Counted from the stretch's first letter, positions 8,094 through 17,830 are shown. The stretch is 64,000 nucleotides of DNA from Firmicutes bacterium OM04-13BH (GCA_003481745.1 QULP01000003.1:248001-312000); one strand, 5' to 3'. Translations and numbers: made by a program. Notes: generated from the sequence alone by a model not told the origin.

Positions 8094-8582
8094 AAGCTTT
8101 TTCTGCAGATAAGATAATGCAAGCAGTACAGCAAGTACCGGCAGTACAATCGGAAGCAGGGCACTAATCAGACTGACAATCAATACAATCACGCAGACTG
8201 CAATTAAAATCCCGATTACCAGATGAATCTTCGCCTGTTTTGAGAGTTTAATCTGATTTTTGATACTCTCACTCGCCCAGTCTCCATCTGTCGTTCCATA
8301 GTCCCCTTCTGAGCGATTCTGCCGTCCATATCTATCCTGATACGCTGTTTGATTTCCATCAGAGCCATAAGTCTGCCCTGTCGTTTCAAATGCCTCTAAA
8401 AGCGTTTTTGCAATCAATCTCGGAGCTCCAAGCTTTGCCACAGCTTCTTTTTCTGTACAGCCCTTCTCCACTTCTCCCTCTATATACTGACTATAATATT
8501 GAACATTCTCTCTTACCAAAGAAGCCGGCATCTCTTCAGAAAGCGCTTCTTTTAGTGTTTCCAAAAATTCCCGCTTATTCAT
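8091..8582 (-). CDS. HAAS (DUF1700)-domain membrane protein
   Basis: A 163-aa protein with an N-terminal helical HAAS/DUF1700 domain (residues about 1-65, including REFLETLKEAL and EAVAKLGAPRLIA), a polar Gly/Tyr/Asp-rich linker and a C-terminal hydrophobic hairpin (about 115-158). HAAS proteins usually pair with PadR-type regulators and may act as transducers of membrane state, but no PadR gene is adjacent here. The stop codon is at the border of an element remnant, so the extreme 3' end may have been reshaped by it. Confidence 0.85.
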   Translation of the reverse strand: MNKREFLETLKEALSEEMPASLVRENVQYYSQYIEGEVEKGCTEKEAVAKLGAPRLIAKTLLEAFETTGQTYGSDGNQTAYQDRYGRQNRSEGDYGTTDGDWASESIKNQIKLSKQAKIHLVIGILIAVCVIVLIVSLISALLPIVLPVLAVLLALSYLQKKL

Positions 8583-8725
8583 AATCTTTATCCTTTCCCG
8601 TTTTTAAGCATCTTAAAACACTCCACGGATTTTTTCTTTTATTTTTTCTTTTATTTTCTCTTTTATGATACCATATCCTGTCAGAAAAAGAATGACCGTT
8701 TGGTGAATTTTTTATTAAAATGCAA

Positions 8726-8774
8726 TAAAAAACGCTCTATAGAAATCCTTTTCAGACCTCTACTGAGCGCTTTT
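8726..8774 (-). terminator. Terminator beyond the element, serving the export-protein gene
   Basis: On the minus strand AAGCGCTC and GAGCGTT arms close a long stem and are followed by TTTTTTATT. It lies 200 bp after the stop at 8982, and the two element copies at 8775-8980 sit between that stop and this terminator. Confidence 0.65.
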
Positions 8775-8820
8775 GTCAAGCGGATATTCGCAATTGAAGC
8801 ATGGGACTTACTTGATTTTG
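8775..8820 (-). repeat. Internally deleted copy of element family B
   Basis: This 46-bp copy keeps both ends of family B but lacks the middle. The junction falls at TTCGCAAT, a motif that occurs twice in full element 59232. Recombination between those direct repeats would give exactly this product. It is in tandem with the full copy that follows. Confidence 0.75.
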
Positions 8821-8980
8821 GTCAAGCGGATATTCGCAATCCGCTTTCGCTACTTGCTCATAACCAAATAGCTGCTACGCAGCTTATCAGAAGGGGCTTG
8901 CCCCTCCTGATACAAGCAAGTCCCCACCATTGCTTATTGCCTTTTACTATTGAAGCAGAGGACTTCCTTGATTTGGTTAA
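8821..8980 (-). repeat. Dispersed structured element, family B, full copy
   Basis: A 160-bp element nearly identical to the one at 59232. It holds helices P1 to P5 in the order described there and ends two bases before the stop codon of the export-protein gene. Reading frames inside it are not coding. It fills most of the gap 8583-8981; the remainder is T-rich sequence and a terminator. Confidence 0.85.
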
Positions 8981-8981
8981 A

Positions 8982-9482
8982 TTAAGATAAAATTGAACCA
9001 AGAGCTCCATAACCCACGATACACATAATTACCGTAGCCATGCAAAGCCCGAGTAAGATAGCCGGAACAGATTTCTTCAAATCAACTTCTAATAAAGAAG
9101 CAACCAAAGAGCCTGTCCATGCTCCTGTTCCTGGAAGCGGAATCCCTACAAATAAAACCAGTCCCCAGAATTCATACCGTTTTATCTGGTCACTCTTTCC
9201 CATCGCTCTTCTTTCCAGTTTTTCAATAAGCGGACAAAACAATTTTGTTTTCTTTAACCATTTAAAAATCTGTTTGATGAAAAGCAGAATAAACGGTATC
9301 GGAATTAAATTTCCAATTATACAGATTACAATCGCCTGCGTCATCGGAATCTTTAAAAGTGTTGCTAAGAGCAGTCCTCCTCGAAGTTCCAGAATCGGCA
9401 CCATCGAAACAAAAAAAACGGCAACCTCCGGTGATAAAAAAGACGGCATATTTGCGGCAAACCAATGTACAATTGACTCCAT
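8982..9482 (-). CDS. Small multidrug export-like membrane protein (COG2426)
   Basis: A 166-aa integral membrane protein of the Sm_multidrug_ex (COG2426) family. The start is MESIVHWFAANMPSF because AGGAGG stands five bases upstream; a longer in-frame extension lacks such a site. The signature LELRGGLLLA and GNLIPIPFILLF are followed by GTGAWTGS and two further membrane segments. The transport role is family annotation only and has weak experimental support. The aminotransferase gene ends about 100 bp upstream, so the two may be cotranscribed. Confidence 0.8.
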   Translation of the reverse strand: MESIVHWFAANMPSFLSPEVAVFFVSMVPILELRGGLLLATLLKIPMTQAIVICIIGNLIPIPFILLFIKQIFKWLKKTKLFCPLIEKLERRAMGKSDQIKRYEFWGLVLFVGIPLPGTGAWTGSLVASLLEVDLKKSVPAILLGLCMATVIMCIVGYGALGSILS

Positions 9483-9580
9483 TCTTTCCTCCTGTAACTT
9501 TCCCAGATGCATTTGTACTCTCTTTTTTACAGAAGTTACAAACGCATTCTTTTTAGTGTACCTATCAACGATACAGTACA

Positions 9581-10768
9581 CTAGCCTAAAAATTCTTCGG
9601 CAAGTGCCTTGAATCCAGGCATGGAATTAATAATCGTTTCATGTGCTACGCAGTAAGCAATACGCACGTATCCAGGGCAGGCAAAAGAAGAACCCGGAAC
9701 AATCAAAATGTGCTGTTTCTTTGCAGCTTCGCAGAATACCTTTTCATCTGCAACCGGAGATTTCATAAATAAATAAAATGCTCCCTGCGGTTTGATACAT
9801 TCAAATCCCATCTCTTTTAAACCATTATATAAATCTTCCCTGTTTCTGTCATAATATGGCACGTCTGCCTGTGCATCCAAACATTTCGCAACTGCTTTCT
9901 GCATCAGAGACGGGGCATTGACATAACCTAAAACACGTGTCGCAGTACCTGCGGCAGAAATAACATCCTCTGAATCCGCTGCCTCATCCGGAATAACAAG
10001 ATAACCAATTCTCTCGCCTGGAAGAGACAACGACTTACTAAAGGAATAACCAATAATAGCATTTTCATAATATTTTGTCAAATACGGCACTTCTGCTCCA
10101 TCATAAGCCAGCTCTCGATACGGTTCATCGGAAATCAGATAGATATCTGTACCAAATTCTTTTTGTTTCTTACGAAGAATTTCTGCCATTGCCTGAATGG
10201 TTTCTTCAGAATAGATAACTCCAGTCGGGTTATTCGGTGAATTTACAATGACAGCCTTTGTTCTTGCAGTCAGTTTTTCTTCAAGTTCTGTAAGATTTGG
10301 CTGGAAAGTCTCGGTGTTCGGGCTTACCACAACCAGTTTTCCATCAAAGTTTGAAACATAGCTGTTGTATTCTCCAAAATATGGAGCAATTGCAATGACC
10401 TCATCTCCTGGGTTTAATAATGTCTTTAAGATTACATTTAACCCCCCTGCTGCTCCAACTGTCATAATAATATTTTTTGCAGAAAACGCAGTATCAAATT
10501 TTTTATTGATGGATTCCGCTACTGCCTGACGCACATCCTCATATCCTGCATTGCTCATATATCCGTGCAGTACAATCGGGTCTTCTTTCTCTGCTTCCTC
10601 GATAATTGCCTCTTTTACCTGAACCGGTGCCGGCACATTTGGATTTCCAAGGCTGAAATCATATACGTTTTCTGCCCCGTATTTTGCTGCCATTATTTTT
10701 CCTTCTTCAAACATGGCACGAATTGCTGAGCTGTTTTTTACAAGTGCTTTCATTTTATCTGCTATCAT
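9581..10768 (-). CDS. Class I/II pyridoxal-phosphate aminotransferase
   Basis: A 395-aa fold-type I aminotransferase. Visible are the substrate loop FSLGNPNVPAP, NSPNNPTG (about 180-187), the DEPYREL aspartate region and the PLP lysine in SFSKSLSLPGERIGY. This subgroup resembles clostridial aspartate/aromatic aminotransferases, but amino-donor specificity cannot be fixed from sequence. The start follows AAGGAG. The gene reads toward the export-protein gene. Its length fits the family. Confidence 0.88.
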   Translation of the reverse strand: MIADKMKALVKNSSAIRAMFEEGKIMAAKYGAENVYDFSLGNPNVPAPVQVKEAIIEEAEKEDPIVLHGYMSNAGYEDVRQAVAESINKKFDTAFSAKNIIMTVGAAGGLNVILKTLLNPGDEVIAIAPYFGEYNSYVSNFDGKLVVVSPNTETFQPNLTELEEKLTARTKAVIVNSPNNPTGVIYSEETIQAMAEILRKKQKEFGTDIYLISDEPYRELAYDGAEVPYLTKYYENAIIGYSFSKSLSLPGERIGYLVIPDEAADSEDVISAAGTATRVLGYVNAPSLMQKAVAKCLDAQADVPYYDRNREDLYNGLKEMGFECIKPQGAFYLFMKSPVADEKVFCEAAKKQHILIVPGSSFACPGYVRIAYCVAHETIINSMPGFKALAEEFLG

Positions 10769-10867
10769 ACTCGTTTTCTCCTTTTTGTCGTCTCAAAATT
10801 TCGTTATTTTTTATTATAATCTTGTGTTAAAGGAAAATCAATGTTCTTCTTACTTAAGCCAAAAGAA

Positions 10868-10902
10868 AAAAGGACGCTGCTCTCCACAACGTCCTTTCTA
10901 TC
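10868..10902 (-). terminator. Terminator after the copper operon
   Basis: AAAGGACG and CGTCCTTT form the stem and TTTTTTC follows on the minus strand, about 35 bp after the copZ-like stop. Confidence 0.8.
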
Positions 10903-10933
10903 GTTTTTCTAAAAAACAGTTCCTACTATTTTC

Positions 10934-11188
10934 TTATCTGTGAAACAGAGAAAATCCCTTCTTTTCATACGGTTCTGTTTCTACAGAAGTCAACTGATAG
11001 CCAGTCTTTTCTACTACTTCTTTTAACTTTCCTTCATCTAATGCTTCTTCTGAAATCACTTCGGTCTGTTTTTTACTGTGAGAAGATGTTACCTTTTTTA
11101 CATCAAAGTTATTGCGAATTGCATCATTCATGTGGCTTTCGCACATTCCACACATCATTCCATCGATTCCAAGTGTTGTTTTTACCAT
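10934..11188 (-). CDS. Copper chaperone-like HMA-domain protein
   Basis: An 84-aa heavy-metal-associated domain protein with the metal loop GMMCGMCESH (CxxC) near residues 10-19 and a beta-alpha-beta-beta-alpha-beta pattern. It should bind Cu(I) and deliver it to the adjacent CopA. Unlike typical CopZ it has a Lys/Ser-rich middle and a C-terminal extension (EPYEKKGFSLFHR). It lies 22 bp after copA in the csoR-copA operon and is presumably controlled by CsoR. Confidence 0.85.
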   Translation of the reverse strand: MVKTTLGIDGMMCGMCESHMNDAIRNNFDVKKVTSSHSKKQTEVISEEALDEGKLKEVVEKTGYQLTSVETEPYEKKGFSLFHR

Positions 11189-11210
11189 AGCTTTATACCT
11201 CTCTTATTTT

Positions 11211-13742
11211 TTATTTGATTGAAAGGACTTTATAGCCCTCTTTCTCCACATTTTGTTTCATGAGTTTCTCATCCACCGGTGCACTTAAAATAACTACCGC
11301 AGTTCCGGCTTCATGGCTTACTTTTGCCTCTTCCACTCCCTCAAGGCTTTCTAATGCCTGTTTGACTCTTGCTTCGCAGTGACCACACATCATACCCTTG
11401 ATTTTCAAAGTCTTTGTTTCACCATCTGTCTGTGTCAGAGAAAGTTCGGATACGCTGACTTCATTTTTTAATTTCTTATCTTTTTTCGCGTCTTTTACCT
11501 TAAATAAATTCAATCTCAATGCATTTGATACGACACAGAAACTGGAAAGACTCATTGCAAATGCTCCAAACATCGGATTTAAGGTCCAGCCAAAAATCGG
11601 AATCCAGACACCTGCTGCAAGCGGTATTCCAATTACATTGTAGAAAAATGCCCAAAACAGATTCTCATGGATATTTTTCAAAGTTGCACGGCTGAGTCTC
11701 ACTGCTGCCGGAACATCACTTAACCGACTCTTCATCAGTACCACATCGGCTGCATCAATTGCAATATCCGTTCCTGCTCCAATCGCAATTCCGATATCTG
11801 CTCTTGTCAGTGCCGGAGCATCATTGATTCCATCGCCGACCATTGCCACTTTTCCTTTTTGTTTTAACTTACGGATCACACTTTCTTTTCCATCCGGAAG
11901 CACACCTGCAATAACTTCATCCACACCGGCCTGTGCCCCGATCGCTTTTGCTGTCCGCTCGTTATCTCCGGTCAGCATCACCACACGGATTCCCATATTC
12001 TGTAATTCTTTGACTGCTCTTGGGCTGTCCTCTTTTATGGTATCTGCCACGGCAATCATACCAAGCAGTTTCTGCTCTTTTGCAAAGAACAGCGGTGTTT
12101 TTCCTTCTTTTGCAAAATGCTGTGCCTGTTTCTGCATTTCCTCGGAAATTCCAATCTGCTCCTGCATAAATTTCATGCTTCCACCAAGCAGTTCTTTCTT
12201 ATTATAAGATGCCTTTAAACCATTTCCCGGGAGTGCCTCAAATTCCTCTGCCTCTTCAAGCATCCATTTCTTTTCTTTCACTTTTTCCAAAATCGCTTTT
12301 GCAAGCGGATGCTCACTTTTTTGTTCCAGAATTGCCGCTTCTCTTAACAGACTTTCTTCATTTTCTCCATCTGCCGGATAAATATCTGTTACCTTTGGCT
12401 CTCCACTTGTAATTGTTCCGGTTTTATCCAGTGCCACAATCTGCACACGACCTGTTTCCTCGAGAGAAACTGCTGTCTTAAATAAAATACCGTTTTTTGC
12501 ACCTATTCCATTTCCTACCATGATTGCAACCGGAGTTGCAAGCCCAAGTGCACATGGACAGCTGATAACCAGTACAGAAATGCCTCGTGCCAGCGCATAT
12601 CCTACACTCTGTCCTGCAATCAGCCAGACAATGGTTGTAATGACTGCAATCGTAATAACTGCCGGAACAAACACACCGGAAACCTTATCTGCAATCTTTG
12701 CAATCGGTGCTTTTGTCGCTGCCGCATCACTCACCATCTTGATAATCTGAGACAAAGTTGTGTCTTCTCCAACTCTGGTTGCCTCACATTTAATAAATCC
12801 TGACTGATTGATGGTTGCCGCAGAAACCAAATCTCCTGTTTCTTTATCGACCGGAATACTTTCTCCGGTCAGTGCGGATTCATTGACTGCACTGTGACCC
12901 TCTAAAATTCTTCCATCAACCGGAATATTTTCTCCCGGACGAACAACGAAAATATCACCTTTCTGTACCCGGTCGATAGAAACCGTTACTTCTTTTCCAT
13001 CTCTTACAAGCACGGCTGTTTTCGGTGCAAGTTTCATCAGACTCTTTAATGCATCCGTTGTCCGACCCTTTGATTTTGCTTCTAACATTTTTCCGACTGT
13101 AATCAGGGTCAGAATCATCGCTGCGGATTCAAAATAAAAATCCATCATATAATTCATAACGGCATCCATATTTCCATCTACCTGCGCTCTTGTCATTGCA
13201 AGCAGTACATAGACACTCCATACAAACGATGCCATCGAACCCATTGCCACAAGCGTATCCATATTTGGAGCTCTGTGCCATAAACTCTTAAATCCGCTAA
13301 TAAAAAATTTCTGGTTAATCACCATGACAATTGCCGCCAGAATCATCTGCACAATTCCCATTGCAATGTGGTTATCCTGAAACCATGCCGGTAAAGGCCA
13401 GCCCCACATCATGTGTCCCATGGAAAAATACATTAACACTAACAAAAATCCAACCGATGCAATCAGACGTCTCTTTAAAATCGGTGTCTCTTTATCTTCC
13501 AGTGCCGCCTCATTTGCTGCCAGCGTGTTCGCCTTTTTATCTGCTCCTTTTACAGATGCACCATACCCAGCCGCTTCCACTGCTGAAATAATACTTGCCG
13601 GGTCTGCACTTCCCTCTACTCCCATCGAATTTGTCAATAAACTGACTGAACAGGAAGTAACACCTGGTACTTTGGAAACCGCTTTTTCGACTCTGGCACT
13701 GCAAGCTGCACAGCTCATTCCGGTTACCGTATACTGTTCCAT
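11211..13742 (-). CDS. copA: Cu(I)-exporting P1B-type ATPase
   Basis: An 843-aa copper P-type ATPase. The N-terminal HMA domain has MSCAACSAR; then come paired membrane helices, the actuator motif ALTGES, the transport-site ISCPCALG, the phosphorylation site DKTGTIT, the SEHPLAKAI nucleotide site and MVGDGIND. A second HMA domain with MMCGHCEAR lies at the C-terminus, an uncommon layout. The start is the ATG of [11 protein letters not shown], which has GAGGAG upstream; an in-frame TTG nearer that site is less likely. It lies between csoR and the copper chaperone gene. Confidence 0.96.
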   Translation of the reverse strand: MEQYTVTGMSCAACSARVEKAVSKVPGVTSCSVSLLTNSMGVEGSADPASIISAVEAAGYGASVKGADKKANTLAANEAALEDKETPILKRRLIASVGFLLVLMYFSMGHMMWGWPLPAWFQDNHIAMGIVQMILAAIVMVINQKFFISGFKSLWHRAPNMDTLVAMGSMASFVWSVYVLLAMTRAQVDGNMDAVMNYMMDFYFESAAMILTLITVGKMLEAKSKGRTTDALKSLMKLAPKTAVLVRDGKEVTVSIDRVQKGDIFVVRPGENIPVDGRILEGHSAVNESALTGESIPVDKETGDLVSAATINQSGFIKCEATRVGEDTTLSQIIKMVSDAAATKAPIAKIADKVSGVFVPAVITIAVITTIVWLIAGQSVGYALARGISVLVISCPCALGLATPVAIMVGNGIGAKNGILFKTAVSLEETGRVQIVALDKTGTITSGEPKVTDIYPADGENEESLLREAAILEQKSEHPLAKAILEKVKEKKWMLEEAEEFEALPGNGLKASYNKKELLGGSMKFMQEQIGISEEMQKQAQHFAKEGKTPLFFAKEQKLLGMIAVADTIKEDSPRAVKELQNMGIRVVMLTGDNERTAKAIGAQAGVDEVIAGVLPDGKESVIRKLKQKGKVAMVGDGINDAPALTRADIGIAIGAGTDIAIDAADVVLMKSRLSDVPAAVRLSRATLKNIHENLFWAFFYNVIGIPLAAGVWIPIFGWTLNPMFGAFAMSLSSFCVVSNALRLNLFKVKDAKKDKKLKNEVSVSELSLTQTDGETKTLKIKGMMCGHCEARVKQALESLEGVEEAKVSHEAGTAVVILSAPVDEKLMKQNVEKEGYKVLSIK

Positions 13743-13797
13743 AACTTTTTTCAACTCCTCTCTCTGTTTTTCATTTCTAATTTACAGTTTGTAATTT

Positions 13798-14109
13798 TTA
13801 CTTCATTAGTTTTTGCAAAGTAGCTACTAATTCATCCACTACTTCGTCTTTTCCTTCCCGAATATCTCTGACCACACAGGAATGAATGTGGCTTGCAAGC
13901 AGTTCCTTGTTAAATGCATTGATTGCTGCGCTCGCTGCTGCTGACTGTACCAGAATATCATTACAATACGCATCATTTTCCAACATTCCCTTGATTCCAC
14001 GAATCTGTCCCTCAATTCTGCTTAGACGGTTGATTAATTTTTTTCGTTCCTCTTCCGAACGCATTGTTGTCTTTTTGCCACAACAACAGCCTCTCTTTTC
14101 TTCAGACAT
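13798..14109 (-). CDS. csoR: CsoR-family copper-sensing repressor
   Basis: A 103-aa four-helix metalloregulator. The Cu(I) ligands are the Cys in DAYCNDIL and the His and Cys in SHIHSC, matching the Cys-His-Cys triad of CsoR. The helix RLSRIEGQIRGIKGM is the family signature. The N-terminus carries an extra CCC cluster (GCCCGKK), not part of the usual sensing site. It is first in the operon with copA and the chaperone, and two 17-bp operator-like palindromes overlap its promoter, implying autoregulation and copper-induced derepression. Confidence 0.93.
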   Translation of the reverse strand: MSEEKRGCCCGKKTTMRSEEERKKLINRLSRIEGQIRGIKGMLENDAYCNDILVQSAAASAAINAFNKELLASHIHSCVVRDIREGKDEVVDELVATLQKLMK

Positions 14110-14211
14110 CTACATACACGCTCCTTTATAAGTTTCTATCTCCGTAAAACCACATGCCTTTATGGCGTGTGGTAGTTTACATTGTACAACTATAGGATTT
14201 TCCAACTTCAA

Positions 14212-14261
14212 ATACCCCCTGTGGGTATCTTCACTATATACCCCCACGAGGTATTTGTCAA
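14212..14261 (-). promoter_or_regulatory. csoR-copA promoter with twin CsoR-like operators
   Basis: Minus-strand -35 TTGACA (14256-14261), 17-bp spacer and -10 TATAGT (14233-14238). Two 17-bp pseudo-palindromes of form ATACCCCC-N4-GGTAT lie at 14212-14228 and 14238-14254, 26 bp apart centre to centre: one fills the spacer and the other covers the start site. G-tract palindromes of this kind are typical CsoR operators. Confidence 0.85.
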
Positions 14262-14287
14262 TAGAAGATTTTAAATTTTAATAAAAT

Positions 14288-14335
14288 GAAAAAGACATTT
14301 ATCTGCCTTTCAACAAATAAATGCCTTTCTCTTCT
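14288..14335 (-). terminator. Terminator after thrS
   Basis: AAAGGCATTTAT and ATAAATGTCTTT arms form the stem with TTTTTC following on the minus strand, about 20 bp beyond the thrS stop. Confidence 0.8.
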
Positions 14336-14354
14336 TAATTTCTAAAACCTATAT

Positions 14355-16307
14355 TTAGTTCTCTACTTCAATTTTACGAATTGTTTTATTTTTAATTTCT
14401 TCCTTAATTGCACCGATGAAATCTGCTAAATCTTTTGCACCTTCATCTCCAAGGTAACGACTTCTTACAGATACCTTGTTTTCTTCCTCCTCTTTTGCAC
14501 CAACTACCAGCATATATGGTACTCTTGCAAGACGAGCTTCACGAATCTTATATCCCATCTTTTCAGAACGCTGGTCTACGGAACAACGGATACCATTTTC
14601 CTTTAACTCTGCTTCTACTTTTGCAGCATAGTCATGGAATTTTTCAGAAATCGGAATCACACGCACCTGTTCCGGACATAACCAAGTCGGGAACATGCCG
14701 GCATATTTTTCAATTAACCATGCCAAAGTTCTTTCGTAACATCCCACAGATGTACGATGGATAATGCAAGGACGTTTCTTCTCACCATTTTCATCAATAT
14801 AGTACATATCAAACTGTTCAGCAAGCAGTGCATCCCACTGAATCGTAATCATAGTATCTTCTTTTCCGTAAACGTTCTTTGCATTGATATCGACTTTTGG
14901 ACCATAGAATGCAGCTTCTCCTACATCCTCTACGAATGGAATATTTAATTCCTGTAACATATTACGGATGTGTTCTTCTGTTTCATTCCAAACTTCCGGC
15001 TCGCCGATATATTTTTCTTTGTCTTCCGGATCCCATTTTGACAGATGATAAGTTACATCTTCTTCTACACCAAGTACCTGTAAACAGTACTGAGCCAGTG
15101 CAATACAATCTTTAAATTCTTTTACCATCTGGTCTGGTCTTACAATCAGATGCCCTTCAGAAATTGTAAACTGACGAACACGTGTCAGGCCATGCATTTC
15201 ACCGGAATCTTCGTTACGGAACAGAGTAGAAGTTTCACCATAACGGAGTGGAAGATCACGATAACTGTGCTGTTCTGCTTTGTATACATAGTACTGGAAC
15301 GGACAGGTCATCGGACGAAGTGCGAATACTTCTTTATCTGTTTCTTCATCACCTAATACAAACATTCCATCTTTATAGTGATCCCAGTGACCGGAAATTT
15401 TATACAGATCACTCTTTGCCATCAGCGGAGTTTTTGTGCGGACATAACCACGTTTTGTCTCTTCATCTTCAATCCAGCGCTGAAGTTCCTGCATGATAAT
15501 GACACCATTTGGCATAATCAGTGGAAGACCCTGTCCGATTACATCAACTGTTGTAAACAATTTCATTTCACGACCCAGTTTATTGTGGTCTCTCTTCTTT
15601 GCTTCTTCAAGCTGTTCCAGATGCTCTTTTAATTCATCCTTGCTTCCGTAAGCAGTTCCGTATACACGAGTCAGCATCTGATTCTTCTCGCTTCCTCTCC
15701 AATAAGCACCTGAAGATGAGAGCAGTTTAAATGCTTTTACGCCCTTTGTACTCATCAGATGAGGACCTGCACATAGATCAACCCAGTCTCCCTGAGAATA
15801 GAAGCTGATTTCTTCTCCTTCCGGAAGATCCTCGATTAATTCTACTTTATAAGGCTCATTTTTTTCTTTGAAAAATGCGATTGCTTCTTCTCTTGTCTTT
15901 GTGAAACGCTCAATCTTTGCACCTTTTTTGATGATTTTTTTCATTTCTTTTTCAATTTCATCGAGCGCTTCTCTTGAGAATGGCTGACACTCAAAATCAT
16001 AATAAAAACCTGTATCAATAGAAGGTCCGATTGCAACTTTTGCATCCGGATATAATTTCTGTACTGCTTCCGCTAATACATGGGATGCCGTATGACGCAG
16101 TGCTGCAAGACCTTTCTCATCTTTTGCTGTTAAAATATTTACTTCACAGTCTTTATCTACAACAGTACGCAGGTCTACAACCTCTCCGTCCACTTCTCCG
16201 GCACAAGCTGCACGTGCAAGACCTTCGCTGATATCATAAGCGATGTCGATTACAGATTTTGCTTCTTCATACTCTTTTTTAGAACCATCTTTTAATGTGA
16301 TAACCAT
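14355..16307 (-). CDS. thrS: Threonine--tRNA ligase
   Basis: A 650-aa class II synthetase that charges tRNA-Thr. The N-terminal TGS domain (about 1-60) precedes the editing domain with HTASHVLAEA and the catalytic core with RPMTCPFQ (zinc Cys) and YGETSTLFRNE (motif 2); the C-terminal anticodon-binding domain follows. Length is standard. The start follows AGGAGG. It is monocistronic, between its own terminator and a T-box leader, so expression should rise when uncharged tRNA-Thr accumulates. Confidence 0.97.
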   Translation of the reverse strand: MVITLKDGSKKEYEEAKSVIDIAYDISEGLARAACAGEVDGEVVDLRTVVDKDCEVNILTAKDEKGLAALRHTASHVLAEAVQKLYPDAKVAIGPSIDTGFYYDFECQPFSREALDEIEKEMKKIIKKGAKIERFTKTREEAIAFFKEKNEPYKVELIEDLPEGEEISFYSQGDWVDLCAGPHLMSTKGVKAFKLLSSSGAYWRGSEKNQMLTRVYGTAYGSKDELKEHLEQLEEAKKRDHNKLGREMKLFTTVDVIGQGLPLIMPNGVIIMQELQRWIEDEETKRGYVRTKTPLMAKSDLYKISGHWDHYKDGMFVLGDEETDKEVFALRPMTCPFQYYVYKAEQHSYRDLPLRYGETSTLFRNEDSGEMHGLTRVRQFTISEGHLIVRPDQMVKEFKDCIALAQYCLQVLGVEEDVTYHLSKWDPEDKEKYIGEPEVWNETEEHIRNMLQELNIPFVEDVGEAAFYGPKVDINAKNVYGKEDTMITIQWDALLAEQFDMYYIDENGEKKRPCIIHRTSVGCYERTLAWLIEKYAGMFPTWLCPEQVRVIPISEKFHDYAAKVEAELKENGIRCSVDQRSEKMGYKIREARLARVPYMLVVGAKEEEENKVSVRSRYLGDEGAKDLADFIGAIKEEIKNKTIRKIEVEN

Positions 16308-16435
16308 AACTTTTTTCCTCCTGTTTTTTATTTATGCACTCTTAGAATCTTTCTCCTGCTCTTGCAGAATACTTTCCAAAAGTACATTTACATTTATCAA
16401 TATCATTATCTATTTCGCAGAGATTTTTATGGAAT

Positions 16436-16719
16436 AAAAAAAGTCCTTGTCCATCCCTGCATTTTCATGCAAGGGACGAGCAAAGACATTACCCGCGGTT
16501 CCACCCTTTTTGCTTTTCATCTAAACAAATCAGCTGTTACACTGATTTTCAAACCACTTCATTTTGATGATAACGGAATCACCGGACCGGATTGGGGTCA
16601 CTCAGAGGTAGTTTTCGGATGGTTCCCGCTAAGGCAGTTCCAGCACCGGAAGCTCCGGCTGCCTCTCTCTGAAACGTTTCCACATCTTACTCGTCTCGTC
16701 AACGTATTTTCTTATTGAT
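16436..16719 (-). promoter_or_regulatory. T-box riboswitch of thrS
   Basis: The minus-strand leader carries the T-box GGTGGAACCGCGGG (16492-16505), an antiterminator region, and a strong terminator whose arms are near 16449-16462 and 16467-16477 followed by T7. Upstream, a long Stem I lies around 16560-16700, with TCAGAG/CTCTGA closing the specifier region. An ACT or ACC threonine codon lies beside it; I cannot decide which is the specifier. Confidence 0.92.
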
Positions 16720-16725
16720 GAGTCA

Positions 16726-16753
16726 ATTATAGCATTGTGTTTTAATTTGTCAA
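16726..16753 (-). promoter_or_regulatory. thrS promoter
   Basis: Consensus minus-strand -35 TTGACA (16748-16753) and -10 TATAAT (16726-16731) with a 16-bp spacer, placed just before the T-box leader. Confidence 0.85.
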
Positions 16754-16787
16754 GCGTTCTTTTTTAATCATTTTTTACAAAAATGAA

Positions 16788-17792
16788 TCAGAAATCTGTC
16801 GTACAACGCTTAACGATTTCACACGGCACAATGGTACGGTGTGAAACTTCTGTATTTCCCTCTAACACTTTTACAATGTTTTCCACCGCTATGTAACACT
16901 GCTGTTCAATCCGGCTGTCTACAGAAGTCAGTTCTGGCTCACAGCTTACAGAAAGCGGTGAGTTATTATATCCAACCACAGAAAGTTCTTCCGGTACCGA
17001 AATTCCTTTTACCTTTGCATACTTTAAAGCAGCAACAGCAAGCCCGTCTTCTACTGCAAATACACTGTCAAACTCCAGATTCTTATACGCAAGCATCAAA
17101 TCTCTTGCATAATGAATTTCGTTTTTGGTATGAAACTTCAAATCTCCAAGTACCGGATAGCCGGCATCGGAAAGCGCCCTTTCGTAGCCCTCCATCTTCT
17201 GCTTTGCACTGAAAGTCTCCGAATCATACAAAAATAAAATCCGTTTCTTTCCACGGCGAATCAATGCGCTGGTCACTTCATAAGCAGCAGAGAAATCATC
17301 TGCATTCGAACAATAAATATTTTCTCCCTCAATCCAGCTGTTAATCAAAAAAACCGGCGCCTGTTTCGACGCATTTTTAATATAAGCCGTCTCCTTTTCT
17401 TCTACTCCGTTTCCACCATAAGTAGAACCAACCATAACAAGCGCATCGATTCTCTTAGATAATAACAATTTTACATAATTTTCTTTTGCTTCTCTTGTGT
17501 GTCCACTGCATCCAAGAATACAGTCATATCCATATTCATGAAAATTTTGTTCCAGGTGAGAAATTGCTCTTGCCATGTAGTTATCCGCAATGTTTGGACA
17601 CATAATTCCAATCGTTTTCATTGAATCAAGTCCAAGTCCTCTCGCAAATATATTTGGCGTATAGCCCTCTGCTTTTATCACATCCATTACTTTCTGTCTA
17701 GTCTTTTCACTGACTTTCTGGCTTCCGTTTACCACCCTTGAAACTGTTGCGATTGACACACCGGAAATTCTGGCTATATCGTAAATGTTAAT
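16788..17792 (-). CDS. LacI-family regulator, probable AUU start
   Basis: A 334-aa LacI/GalR repressor, probably controlling the adjacent galacturonate genes. The first ATG/GTG/TTG available in frame is a GTG at 17759, but that start would delete the first half of the helix-turn-helix. Reading back gives NIYDIARISGVSIATVSRVV preceded by ATT at 17792, with AGGA nine bases upstream and an in-frame TGA beyond. The full LacI N-terminus is thus restored only with an AUU start. The C-terminal periplasmic-binding-protein-like effector domain is intact. Confidence 0.85.
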   Translation of the reverse strand: MNIYDIARISGVSIATVSRVVNGSQKVSEKTRQKVMDVIKAEGYTPNIFARGLGLDSMKTIGIMCPNIADNYMARAISHLEQNFHEYGYDCILGCSGHTREAKENYVKLLLSKRIDALVMVGSTYGGNGVEEKETAYIKNASKQAPVFLINSWIEGENIYCSNADDFSAAYEVTSALIRRGKKRILFLYDSETFSAKQKMEGYERALSDAGYPVLGDLKFHTKNEIHYARDLMLAYKNLEFDSVFAVEDGLAVAALKYAKVKGISVPEELSVVGYNNSPLSVSCEPELTSVDSRIEQQCYIAVENIVKVLEGNTEVSHRTIVPCEIVKRCTTDF

Positions 17793-17830
17793 GACTTTGT
17801 TTCCTCATCTTTCTATCATTCTGATTCTTT

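Noticed and set aside
8700..8990. 96-codon ORF across the family B element
   Set aside because: The sequence is a structured repeat found elsewhere; the frame is not kept in other copies.
9040..9612. 190-codon plus-strand ORF
   Set aside because: It lies antisense to the multidrug-export-like gene, whose frame shows real membrane-protein motifs and AGGAGG.
11398..13794. Chain of plus-strand ORFs opposite copA
   Set aside because: Composition is that of reversed copA codons, with no start signals or domains.
14435..15632. Plus-strand ORFs opposite thrS
   Set aside because: The minus-strand ThrS is full length and conserved; these are mirror frames.
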